Under the pieces are notes generated by a model, which was not told where the DNA came from, searched no databases, and saw only the letters and a program-made list of their open reading frames with translations. Positions 35,939-43,865 of a stretch of 64,000 nt of DNA are shown piece by piece (the first letter of the stretch is position 1; the number at the start of each line of letters is the position of its first letter). The DNA is taken from the NCBI RefSeq assembly GCF_002335745.1, contig NZ_NIST01000001.1:3338390-3402389 (forward strand), in the 5' to 3' direction. This DNA is from Evansella halocellulosilytica (lineage in GTDB: Bacteria; Bacillota; Bacilli; Bacillales; Salisediminibacteriaceae). A program made the position numbers and the translations under genes.

Positions 35939-36682
35939 ATGACTGACAAAAGCATGGATACACTTGATCACTTAGATGAACTAAGAAAACGACTAATGAT
36001 TACAATAGGTTCTTTTATTGTTTTCTTTATTCTCAGTTTCATCTTTATTACAGATATTTACGATTGGTTTGTTAAAGACCTCGACATGACATTGACTGTA
36101 TTAGGTCCGCTAGATATAGTCTGGGTTTACTTCAGTTTAGCTGGTATTATCGCTATTTCATTGACTATTCCAGTGTTAATGTTTCAAATTTGGATGTTTG
36201 TTAAGCCTGGGCTAACTGAAAAAGAAACGAAAACAACGCTCGTTTATATACCAATCTCGTTTTTATTGTTTATCGGCGGACTAGCCTTTGGTTATTATGT
36301 TGTCATGCCAATTGTTCTGAATTTCCTTCTCACTCTAGGGGAAGGTATGTTTCAAACAATGTTTACACCAGATAAATATTTTCAGTTTGTTTTTAGAATG
36401 ACAATTCCTTTTAGTATATTATTTGAGATGCCATTAATCGTTATGTTTTTAACGAGTATTGGGTTGATATCTCCACAAGGAATGATTAAAAATCGAAAGT
36501 ATGCTTATTTTGCATTAGTCGTAATTAGTGTGCTTATATCGCCACCAGACTTTCTGTCGGATGTTCTCGTTATTATTCCGCTGCTTTTCTTATATGAAGT
36601 AAGTATCAGTCTATCTAAAGTTATTTATCGAAGAAAGCTAAAAAAAGAGCAGTCGGCAGAACAAACCCAATACAATTCATAA
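35939..36682 (+). CDS. tatC: Twin-arginine translocase subunit TatC
   Basis: The 247-aa polytopic protein has six membrane helices and recognises twin-arginine signal peptides. Hallmarks are HLDELRKRL near the N-terminus, FVKPGLTEKE before helix 3 and SPPDFLSDVL in the last periplasmic-side loop. The ATG at 35939, after TAAGGAG, is preferred because an upstream in-frame ATG would add 17 cysteine-bearing residues not seen in TatC. The hairpin terminator begins at the stop codon. Confidence 0.95.
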   Translation: MTDKSMDTLDHLDELRKRLMITIGSFIVFFILSFIFITDIYDWFVKDLDMTLTVLGPLDIVWVYFSLAGIIAISLTIPVLMFQIWMFVKPGLTEKETKTTLVYIPISFLLFIGGLAFGYYVVMPIVLNFLLTLGEGMFQTMFTPDKYFQFVFRMTIPFSILFEMPLIVMFLTSIGLISPQGMIKNRKYAYFALVVISVLISPPDFLSDVLVIIPLLFLYEVSISLSKVIYRRKLKKEQSAEQTQYNS

Positions 36683-36714
36683 ACTTGTTTCCTTTAGTAG
36701 GGAACAAGTTTTTT
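36682..36714 (+). terminator. Terminator after tatC
   Basis: AACTTGTTTCC (36682-36692) pairs with GGGAACAAGTT (36700-36710) and is followed by a T-run. Confidence 0.85.
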
Positions 36715-36777
36715 ACTGTTGTGAATATCTCAAAAGTTATAAAGCTACACTTTCATATAAATTCAAATAATACAAAA

Positions 36778-36863
36778 AAGATGACTCATAAGTGTATGAT
36801 TCTCTCCTTGATCTAAATACAATCACTAGTACCGGAGAGAGACATTAACTTTTGTGTCATCTT
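36778..36863. repeat. 30-bp inverted repeat with 26-bp loop
   Basis: Arms at 36778-36807 and 36834-36863 match at 24 of 30 positions and begin and end with identical blocks (AAGATGAC outside, TCTCTCC inside). No T-run follows. It lies in the 206-bp gap between tatC and dck, separate from the tatC terminator. Confidence 0.6.
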
Positions 36864-36888
36864 CTGTTCATAAAGATAAATTATATTA

Positions 36889-37557
36889 TTATAGCTTTAA
36901 ATAATTTAAATCTTCTTCGTGTTGCAATCTTTCAAGTCCATTAATAATTCTTTCTACTGACTGAGGATCATTGCAGTCATAAGTGTCTATATCTAAATGA
37001 AGAATTGGGCAAATATCGAAATTAGAAATCCACTCTTCATAACGATGATATAAACCTTTCCAAAAATCATACGGCGTTTGTATTTCCATATCACGGCCGC
37101 GGTTGTTAATACGTTCTAATATACGTTCAAATCGACCATCAATGTAAATAAGAACATCCGGGCGTGGAAAATAAGGTGAAAGGACCATTGCTTCGAATAA
37201 GGACTTATACGTTTCATAATCTCGCCCTGTCATATTCCCATTTTCGTATTGCATTTGTGCGAAGATGCCAACATCTTCATAAATACTACGATCCTGAACA
37301 TAACCTGTTCGTTCTTCATGCATCTTTTTTTGCTGTTTAAATCTCTCTGCTAAAAAATATATTTGTAAATGGAAGGACCACGTTTTAAAGTCAGAATAGT
37401 AATCTTCTAAATACGGATTGCCATCCACTTTCTCAAAAGATGGCTTAAAATCTAACGCTTCGGCTAACGTATTTGTTAATGTAGACTTTCCTACACCAAC
37501 AGTTCCTGCCAAAGTAATTAACGAGTGGTCGTTTAAACGGTGATTTCGTTTTAACAT
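36889..37557 (-). CDS. dck: Deoxyadenosine/deoxycytidine kinase
   Basis: The 222-aa deoxynucleoside kinase phosphorylates dA and dC in salvage. The P-loop is AGTVGVGKSTLT, the acceptor-binding motifs are SFHLQIYFLAERF and QDRSIYED, and the lid holds RINNRGRDMEIQT. Long runs match B. subtilis Dck (LFEAMVLSPYFPRPDVLIY). The start is uncertain: an ATG at 37557 is 13 bases after AAGGTGG, while a TTG four codons earlier touches it. dgk lies just upstream in the same operon. Confidence 0.9.
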   Translation of the reverse strand: MLKRNHRLNDHSLITLAGTVGVGKSTLTNTLAEALDFKPSFEKVDGNPYLEDYYSDFKTWSFHLQIYFLAERFKQQKKMHEERTGYVQDRSIYEDVGIFAQMQYENGNMTGRDYETYKSLFEAMVLSPYFPRPDVLIYIDGRFERILERINNRGRDMEIQTPYDFWKGLYHRYEEWISNFDICPILHLDIDTYDCNDPQSVERIINGLERLQHEEDLNYLKL

Positions 37558-37578
37558 AATTTTTCTCAATCCACCTTT

Positions 37579-38229
37579 TTAAAAAAGTGCTCTTTTTTGT
37601 GTTAAAAATACATCAATGTGATCTAAAATTTTTTGGAAGTCTTCTTCATTGTTCACGAAATCCATTTCATCACCATTAAATGAAAGGACAGGTACATGAG
37701 GATGAACTCTTCGATGATCCTTTATATATTGATGGTAATCTGAGGATAAGCGTTCTAAATAAGCGGGATCAATTGACTGTTCCATTTTTCTGCCTCTTTT
37801 TTCAATCCGGTCTATTAGTGTCGGTAAACTTGCGTGTAGATGAATAATCAAATTAGGTTTTGGTAAATCTGATGTTAAAATTTGATAAATTCGTTCATAT
37901 TTCTGAATGTGGTCACTTTTTAACGTTTGCTTCGCAAATAACAGGTTTTTAAATATATGATAATCGCTGACGACAGCTTGACCTTGAGACAAGTATTTTT
38001 CATATGTATCTTCTAATTGTTTATACCTGTTACATAAAAAAAACATTTCTGTTTGAAAACTCCACTCATCAATATTCTCATAAAACTTAGAAAGAAATGG
38101 GTTTTCATCGACTATTTCTTTGAGTAGAAAGTGGTCATAATGTGCAGAAAGCTTCGTTGCTAAAGACGTTTTTCCAACACCAATCGGCCCTTCAACAGCA
38201 ATAAATGGAGCATGAAACTCATTACTCAT
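37579..38229 (-). CDS. dgk: Deoxyguanosine kinase
   Basis: The 216-aa enzyme phosphorylates deoxyguanosine. It has P-loop EGPIGVGKTSLA, EWSFQTEMFFLCNRYKQLED, the YHIFKNLLFA acceptor region and RIEKRGRKMEQ lid, close to B. subtilis Dgk. It differs from the neighbouring Dck in the ERS/DRS position (SDYHIFK against QDRSIYE). It is the first gene of the dgk-dck pair, with GGAGGA upstream of the ATG. Confidence 0.92.
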   Translation of the reverse strand: MSNEFHAPFIAVEGPIGVGKTSLATKLSAHYDHFLLKEIVDENPFLSKFYENIDEWSFQTEMFFLCNRYKQLEDTYEKYLSQGQAVVSDYHIFKNLLFAKQTLKSDHIQKYERIYQILTSDLPKPNLIIHLHASLPTLIDRIEKRGRKMEQSIDPAYLERLSSDYHQYIKDHRRVHPHVPVLSFNGDEMDFVNNEEDFQKILDHIDVFLTQKRALF

Positions 38230-38483
38230 ACTTTCATCCTCCTTTCGTTTTTCGATATCAAATAAAGCAAATAATATTTTATCATATTTCTACAAATAAT
38301 GATGTTTTTCTTTTCATTCGTAAAGCATCGTTTCGATGCAAAAAGTCTTTTTTAATAAAGATGACCCTACTCTTATCGACATTTACCGACAGAAATTTTG
38401 AATGTAAACGGTTTTTCCTTAACAACACTTATAGAATATAGTATCCTTATATCGTTAGGTCTTTTATATAAAGGGGTGCTCAA

Positions 38484-39335
38484 GTGAGTAAGCAAGTAAA
38501 AGTAGTAACTGATTCAACATTAGATTTATCTAAAGAGGAAATAAAGGAGTTAGGGGTGACAGTTGTACCTCTATCAGTCACAATAGACGGACAATCTTAC
38601 ATTGATGGTATTGATATTACTTCCAAACAATTTATAAAAAAATTAATAGAATCCGATAATATTCCCCAAAGTTCTCAGCCATCTGTAGGCTCATTTCTAG
38701 ATACTTATAATGAACTAGGGAATGATGGAAGTTCGATTATTTCGATTCATATGACTTCTGGAATGAGCGGAACATATCAGTCAGCAAAGACAGCGGCTGA
38801 TATGAGTGACAGTGATGTTACAGTTATTGATTCTAATTTTATTTCTGTCGCTTTAGGCTTTCAAGTAAAAGAAGCAGCGATGATGGCTGCAAATGGAAAG
38901 ACGGTCAATGAGATTGTCGACAGGCTAGAAGAAGTTCGACGTAATACTTCACTTTACATTATGGTTGATACATTAGAGTATTTAATGAAAGGCGGAAGAA
39001 TCGGGAAAGGGAAAGCATTAGTAGGTTCACTACTCAAAATTAAGCCGATTGCTGCTTTACAAGATGGTGTTTATACACCGATTTCCAAAGTACGTACGTA
39101 TGTACAAATGATTAAATTATTTAAAAAGAAACTAGAAGAAGATACAGTAGGCAAAGTCGTTCGAGGTATTGGGATTGCTCAAGTCGAAGCGAAAGAGCTT
39201 GCTGCTGAATTGCGGGATCAATTAATAGACTTGACTGACTTTGATGATATCTCCATTATTGAAACAACACCTATAATTAGTACTCATACAGGACCAGGCG
39301 CCATTGCGTTAATGTACTATACAGATGATAAATAA
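38484..39335 (+). CDS. DegV family fatty-acid-binding protein
   Basis: The 283-aa protein has the DegV fold: VVTDSTLDLSKEE at the N-terminus, SQPSVGSFLDTYNEL near 74, the lipid head-group contact region SIHMTSGMSGTYQSA (about 93), and TPIISTHTGPGAIALMYY at the end. DegV proteins (FakB-type) present fatty acids to a FakA kinase for phospholipid synthesis. The start is GTG at 38484, seven bases after AAGGGG. It is a single-gene unit with a strong terminator. Confidence 0.9.
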   Translation: MSKQVKVVTDSTLDLSKEEIKELGVTVVPLSVTIDGQSYIDGIDITSKQFIKKLIESDNIPQSSQPSVGSFLDTYNELGNDGSSIISIHMTSGMSGTYQSAKTAADMSDSDVTVIDSNFISVALGFQVKEAAMMAANGKTVNEIVDRLEEVRRNTSLYIMVDTLEYLMKGGRIGKGKALVGSLLKIKPIAALQDGVYTPISKVRTYVQMIKLFKKKLEEDTVGKVVRGIGIAQVEAKELAAELRDQLIDLTDFDDISIIETTPIISTHTGPGAIALMYYTDDK

Positions 39336-39350
39336 TATAAAAGTGCAAAG

Positions 39351-39396
39351 AAAAACGAGCTGGGATATGTTTAGTAAAACTCCAGCTCGTTTTTCT
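39351..39396 (+). terminator. Terminator after the degV gene
   Basis: A stem of about 13 bp (ACGAGCTGGGA pairing with TCCAGCTCGT, with flanking A5 and T5) makes a strong, probably bidirectional terminator. Confidence 0.85.
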
Positions 39397-39400
39397 CATT

Positions 39401-39480
39401 AGATTCCGTAAACCACAGGCTCTACCTGTGCGAAAATAATCCTTAGGGGTTGTAATAGCTAGATCTCTTTAAAAGTAACC
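39401..39480 (-). repeat. Dispersed repeat family C, copy 2
   Basis: In reverse orientation this matches 45505-45583 over nearly its whole length, including TACTTTTAAAGAGATCT and the palindromic core near GCCTGTGGTTTAC. It lies in the gene-free stretch between the degV terminator and the DsrE-like gene. Confidence 0.7.
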
Positions 39481-39617
39481 AATAGATGTCGCACTTTTGC
39501 TCTTTAGTGAAAACGTCCGCCGATACGATTTCGAATACATAAAGATAGAAGGTCTGTCCGCAATAGTTCAAAACTTTTTTAGTCAGCTTCTTATTTGATG
39601 CCACTTTCCAAACGAAC

Positions 39618-39950
39618 CTACCTTAATGTGATGACATCAAATTCATTTGATAATTTTACCCATTCTTTAATATTAGAATGGCGACCTAAGAGTAATGAAT
39701 GAGTGACGTTGTGAAAATCGGTACATGTTTTACTGGCTAATATTAATACTCCAAGCTCTTCGAGTTCCTTCAAATGAATAGATGATAAAGATTGACCGGT
39801 TAACGTTAAAACGCCACGGTTCATTGTGAATATAACAGCAGGTGGTTCTTCTTTGAGTAAAGTAAAATAGCTTTCTAACAATGTTTCTCCTAAAGACCTC
39901 TCGCCATTTCCAAGTGTATCAGACAATAGTAACACCATTTTTTCACTCAA
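39618..39950 (-). CDS. DsrE-fold protein (YedF C-terminal-like)
   Basis: The 110-aa protein resembles the DsrE-like second domain of YedF: VLLLSDTLGNGERSLGETLL, AVIFTMNRGVLTLT and LEELGVLILASKTCTDFH, the last with the typical single cysteine in the ACxTCLDyy position. The TusA-like half of YedF is absent, so this is a stand-alone version. Related proteins carry persulfide sulfur or selenium. The start is probably TTG at 39950, ten bases after GGGAGGTGG. Confidence 0.7.
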   Translation of the reverse strand: MSEKMVLLLSDTLGNGERSLGETLLESYFTLLKEEPPAVIFTMNRGVLTLTGQSLSSIHLKELEELGVLILASKTCTDFHNVTHSLLLGRHSNIKEWVKLSNEFDVITLR

Positions 39951-40144
39951 TTTAAAAGATCCACCTCCCTTGAAACAATTTATATTTTATAAGTATTAAT
40001 CGATAAGGTAATACATTCTATGTACGATAAAATTGTTTCAATAAATAATTGCATGACCCCATTTGTTTGAGTTATTTTCGTTGAGGATTTTCGAGCTATT
40101 CGCTAAAATAAAAAGATGGACAGTCAACTAGGAGGGTGAGGGAA

Positions 40145-41035
40145 TTGGTAAGAATTGGACTTGTTTTGGAAGGCGGAGGTATGAGAGGAGTATATACTGG
40201 AGGAATCCTTGAATACTTTCTTGAACAAAACCTTCATTTTCCTTATATAGTCGGCGTGTCTGCAGGTGCTTGTAATGCGTCTTCATATATTTCAAAGCAG
40301 AAAGGACGCAATAAAGCTGTGACTGTCGATTATGCAGGTCACCCTGAGTATATTTCTTTTAAACGTTTAATTCGAAACGGTGAACTTTTTAATATGGATC
40401 TCATCTTTGATCGAATTCCAAATAAAGAAAATTTATTTGATTATGATAATTTCTTCAAATCAAAACAAAGATTTTATATTGGGACGACAGACTGTAAAAC
40501 TGGGGAAACACTTTATTATGAAAAAAATGAGCTTGCCGACCAATTAAATAAAATTCTTCGAGCATCATGTTCACTTCCGATGGTTGCACCTGTTATCGAA
40601 CATAACAATCGACCGTTACTTGATGGAGGAATTAGTGAACCAATCCCAATAAATAAATCGCTTGCTGATGGTAATGAAAAACATGTTATTATCTTAACCC
40701 AATGTGAGGGGTATGTTAAAAAACCTGTTAAACGTGGAAAATGGTGGTTTAAACAAAAATATAAAAATTACCCTGGTTTGATAAATATTGTAGAAAACCG
40801 TTACAAAACATACAACGATACAATTGAGCAAGTTAAACAGCTTGAAAAAGAGGGAAAAGCTTTTGTTTTCAGACCGGAAGATTTACGTGAAGTTACGAGG
40901 ATCGAGCGAAGGAAAGACCGCCTTCAAGCTTTGTATGATCATGGTTATGAACAGGCTAGAGAGCATTTTGAGGAGTTACGATCATTTATTGACGATTCAT
41001 TAGTAAGACCTCCGATGGAGAAAAAAACCACCTAA
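40145..41035 (+). CDS. Patatin-like phospholipase
   Basis: The 296-aa serine hydrolase has the oxyanion motif EGGGMRGVYTGG, the nucleophile serine in GVSAGACNA and the catalytic aspartate in LLDGGISEPIP. Relatives deacylate phospholipids. The start is best placed at TTG 40145, nine bases after AGGAGGG; a GTG at 40136 overlaps the ribosome site itself. The gene ends inside a hairpin terminator. Confidence 0.88.
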   Translation: MVRIGLVLEGGGMRGVYTGGILEYFLEQNLHFPYIVGVSAGACNASSYISKQKGRNKAVTVDYAGHPEYISFKRLIRNGELFNMDLIFDRIPNKENLFDYDNFFKSKQRFYIGTTDCKTGETLYYEKNELADQLNKILRASCSLPMVAPVIEHNNRPLLDGGISEPIPINKSLADGNEKHVIILTQCEGYVKKPVKRGKWWFKQKYKNYPGLINIVENRYKTYNDTIEQVKQLEKEGKAFVFRPEDLREVTRIERRKDRLQALYDHGYEQAREHFEELRSFIDDSLVRPPMEKKTT

Positions 41036-41047
41036 TGGTGGTTTTTC
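41021..41047 (+). terminator. Terminator overlapping the patatin gene stop
   Basis: AAACCACC (41025-41032) pairs with GGTGGTTT (41037-41044) and is followed by TTCT. The stop codon lies in the loop. Confidence 0.75.
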
Positions 41048-41123
41048 TTACACTCTTAATAACGTACAATAATAACGGAAATAAAATTCTGAATAATCAA
41101 AAGTTAAGGGGGGTTAAATCGTT

Positions 41124-42920
41124 ATGATTTCATTTAAAAAGCCAAGTGTAGAACAGTTCTTTAGGACGTATACGATTACAAATTTCACAGTTTCTCATGA
41201 TGAAAACAGGGTGCTTTTCTCAACAAATTTAAATGGAAAAATGAATGTATGGGCTATGGATTTATGCAACGGTTTTCCTTACTTGTTTGCAAATACTGAA
41301 CAATCGTGCGATTTTTTAAAGGACGATCCTAAAAAGCGGTTTGTATTAGGTGGTTTTGACAAAGATGGTGATGAAAATTACAAAATTTATGCTTTCCCGT
41401 ATAACGGGGGGGAGAAAAAGAAACTGATTGAAAGTAGAGAGGATGATAAATTTTATTATGCTCATTTAAGTGAGGATGGTAATCGACTTTATTATGTAAC
41501 GAGCAAAGGGAATCCTCAATTTTTAAATGGATATGTTTATGATATTGAAGGAGATGAGCACAAACAATTATATACTGGCGAGGATGCCCCGACATTTATA
41601 AGTAACGTATCGCCTAGTGAAAAATACTTAATAACGATAAAGATGTTAGGGAATACGTATAAAATCGGATATTTACATGATTTAGAAAATGATACGATTA
41701 CTACACTAAGTGAAGATCCTGAACGAGTACACGAATTTAATCAAGGAGTATTCATTTCTGACGATGAATTGTTGTACGTAACAAATGACCATGCTGAATA
41801 TTCTTATGTCGTTAAATTTAATATTAAAACAGGAAAGAGAACTACGTTTGCAAAGTTTCATAATCAAAGTGTCGAAGGGATCGAATGGGACAATGAGTCT
41901 AGAAGGTTATTTCTATACACTGAGAAAGGCGTAGAAGATTTACTTTATATTATTGAAGATGGAAAAGAGGAACCAAGACCAATTCTGAGTCCGATTACGA
42001 CATTTGATCAAATAAAGGTTTCAAAATCAGGCACATTGTTTATATTAGGCAGAAGTGCAACGGAACCGATTAATATGTACCGATTATCGAATGGTGAAAA
42101 ATGGGAGAAGTTGACAGAAAATAAAGTACCAGGTATAGATGAGTCAGAAATGACTGAACCAGAAGTAATATATTATCCGACTTTTGACGAGAAAGAGATT
42201 GAAGCATTATGGTTTAAGGCAAAACCTGAGAACGATAATGGTCATGTTATTTTTTGGCCGCACGGTGGTCCCCAAGCAGCAGAGCGTAAAAGCTTCAGAG
42301 CGATGTTTCAATGTTTTTTAAATCGTGGATATTCAATATTTGCTCCTAACTTTCGAGGGAGTACAGGATATGGTTCTTCATTTAAAAAGCTTGTTGAACA
42401 AGATTGGGGAGAAGGACCTCGCCTCGATTGTGTAGCAGCTATCGAATGGTTGTTCGACACAGGGAAGTGTGAAAGAGAAAAATTATTTGTTCTAGGAGGC
42501 AGTTTCGGTGGCTATATGACATTGTTACTTGCTGGAAGACATCCTGAATATTTCCGTGCAGTCGTTGATATTTTTGGTGTATCAAACTTATTTACATTTA
42601 TTGAATCTGTACCTGAACATTGGAAACCATTAATGGAACGATGGTTGGGAGATCCAATACGTGATGAGGACCGATTAAGGAAGGATTCACCAATCACATA
42701 TTTAGAAACGATGACGAAACCAATGCTTGTTATTCAAGGAGCTAACGATCCACGTGTCGTTAAAGAAGAATCTGATCAAATTGTAGAGGCATTGCAGAAG
42801 CAAGGGACAGATGTAGAATACTTAGTGTTAGATGATGAGGGACACGGATTTTCGAAAAAAGCAAACGAAATTGAAGTCTATAAGACAATTTTAGATTTTC
42901 TGGACAATCACCAGAAATAA
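41124..42920 (+). CDS. S9 family prolyl oligopeptidase / acylaminoacyl-peptidase
   Basis: The 598-aa cytoplasmic peptidase has an N-terminal beta-propeller (about residues 10-340) and a C-terminal alpha/beta hydrolase. The catalytic triad is S460 in GGSFGGYMTL, D542 in QGANDPRV and H574 in DDEGHGF. The sequence WPHGGPQAAERKSF around 372 provides the oxyanion hole. Such enzymes release N-terminal residues or acyl-amino acids from short peptides. The ATG follows AAGGGGGG. It stands alone. Confidence 0.92.
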   Translation: MISFKKPSVEQFFRTYTITNFTVSHDENRVLFSTNLNGKMNVWAMDLCNGFPYLFANTEQSCDFLKDDPKKRFVLGGFDKDGDENYKIYAFPYNGGEKKKLIESREDDKFYYAHLSEDGNRLYYVTSKGNPQFLNGYVYDIEGDEHKQLYTGEDAPTFISNVSPSEKYLITIKMLGNTYKIGYLHDLENDTITTLSEDPERVHEFNQGVFISDDELLYVTNDHAEYSYVVKFNIKTGKRTTFAKFHNQSVEGIEWDNESRRLFLYTEKGVEDLLYIIEDGKEEPRPILSPITTFDQIKVSKSGTLFILGRSATEPINMYRLSNGEKWEKLTENKVPGIDESEMTEPEVIYYPTFDEKEIEALWFKAKPENDNGHVIFWPHGGPQAAERKSFRAMFQCFLNRGYSIFAPNFRGSTGYGSSFKKLVEQDWGEGPRLDCVAAIEWLFDTGKCEREKLFVLGGSFGGYMTLLLAGRHPEYFRAVVDIFGVSNLFTFIESVPEHWKPLMERWLGDPIRDEDRLRKDSPITYLETMTKPMLVIQGANDPRVVKEESDQIVEALQKQGTDVEYLVLDDEGHGFSKKANEIEVYKTILDFLDNHQK

Positions 42921-42936
42921 AACAAGAGTACGAACG

Positions 42937-42988
42937 AAGAGTCTGATTTTAGAAAAATCCTATTTCTAAGAGAAGGCTCTTTATTTTT
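42937..42988 (+). terminator. Terminator after the S9 peptidase gene
   Basis: AAGAGTC and a following run (42937-42954) pair imperfectly with the arm ending GGCTCTT (42966-42982). A TTATTTTT tail follows. Confidence 0.65.
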
Positions 42989-43029
42989 GTCTAGAAAGTA
43001 TAAAATATCAATCTCTCGATTACTGTCTA

Positions 43030-43240
43030 GACTTCAGGCACGAGCGTTAACTACACGAGCTTCCACACGGATGTGGTGACTTCGGCGTTCCCGCAGGACG
43101 CGGGGCTTTTAGCCGAAGATCTTATGTTGCGAGTTGTCTCGACGGACAGGACGTCCTAATGCCGGGCATGCCACAGGACGTGGCGTACTGCCCGGTTGAC
43201 GGATATAACCACATAGCCATGCTAGAAGAGGAAGAGGCAG
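43030..43240 (-). repeat. Dispersed stem-loop repeat family A, copy 2
   Basis: On the minus strand the element reads through three hairpins with the same GTCCT loop: GCCAC-GTCCT-GTGGC nested within ACCGGGCA/TGCCCGGC, AGGAC-GTCCT, and CCGC-GTCCT-GCGG nested within CTTCGGC/GCCGAAG. A diverged copy lies at 18977-19175 in the opposite orientation. No open frame of note crosses it. Confidence 0.75.
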
Positions 43241-43245
43241 CGCTT

Positions 43246-43474
43246 GCTCCTGCGATTACTCGTCGCAGAAAAAGAGTGCTCCTGCGATTACTCGTCGCAG
43301 ACTACGTGCTTCTTCCTCTGCAAGTGTAATCGAAGAAGAGAATGCGTCGAAGCAGCTCGGAGAGAATTCAGCGGAGAGTCGCTCGTTGCTCCTGCGGTTA
43401 CTCGTCGCAGAAAAACAGTGCTCCTGCGGTTACTCGTCGCAGAAAAACAGTGCTCCTGCGATTACTCGTCGCAG
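43246..43474 (+). repeat. Array of five 23-bp hairpin units (family B)
   Basis: Units at 43246, 43278, 43388, 43420 and 43452 share GCTCCTGCG, then A or G, then TTACTCGTCGCAG, and each folds as CTGCG...CGCAG. Neighbouring units are 32 bp apart. A 90-bp spacer between units 2 and 3 contains CTTCTTCCTCTGCAAG. A similar inverted unit is at 45379-45401. Confidence 0.8.
43306..43440 (+). repeat. Left arm of a long inverted repeat flanking the MFS exporter
   Basis: Nearly identical in reverse complement to 45341-45483, including CGAAGAAGAGAATGCGTCG and AGAGAATTCAGCG. The two arms enclose 1.9 kb with one exporter gene and two small genes. Confidence 0.8.
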
Positions 43475-43584
43475 GTAAAGAGTGTCGCCGATAGGCGGGC
43501 GCCTTGCGCTTTTCTTGTTATATCGTTAATATACTAATATGAATATTAGACAAGCAACGTAAACAGATTCAAAGTAGGTGCTTT

Positions 43585-43740
43585 ATGAACAGACAAAAAG
43601 GCTCTCGGATGATAGCGGTGTTGTTATTTTTCATGTTTATTAGTTTTTTAGCTCGATCTTTTTTATATTTTTTTATTGCATCGATCATTGTGCTCATCCT
43701 TATTTTGATGATTCGTTTTCGAAATAAAAATGACAGTTAA
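43585..43740 (+). CDS. Small membrane protein, 51 aa
   Basis: The frame encodes a two-helix membrane protein: MIAVLLFFMFISFLA and LYFFIASIIVLILILMI, with basic ends (MNRQKGSR and RFRNKND). A weak GTAGGTG precedes the ATG. It is the first gene between the inverted repeats. Hydrophobic 51-residue frames in AT-rich DNA can be chance events, but the charge pattern at the ends looks genuine. Confidence 0.55.
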   Translation: MNRQKGSRMIAVLLFFMFISFLARSFLYFFIASIIVLILILMIRFRNKNDS

Positions 43741-43865
43741 AACATATATAGTAATGAAAAAAACATAAAAGTGATTATGAATTGGGATTGATGAAGATCA
43801 ATTCCTTTTCATTTGTTAGATAATTCGGTATACTACTTATTAGAGGAACGAAATAAAAAGAGAAG

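Noticed and set aside
43246..43474. CRISPR-like array of 23-bp repeats
   Set aside because: The 9-bp gaps between neighbouring units are too short and nearly identical, the units are self-complementary, one gap is 87 bp, and no cas gene is nearby.
43244..43537. 97-residue frame across repeat family B
   Set aside because: The residues are repeated translations of the hairpin units (LLRLLVAEK), with no ribosome site.
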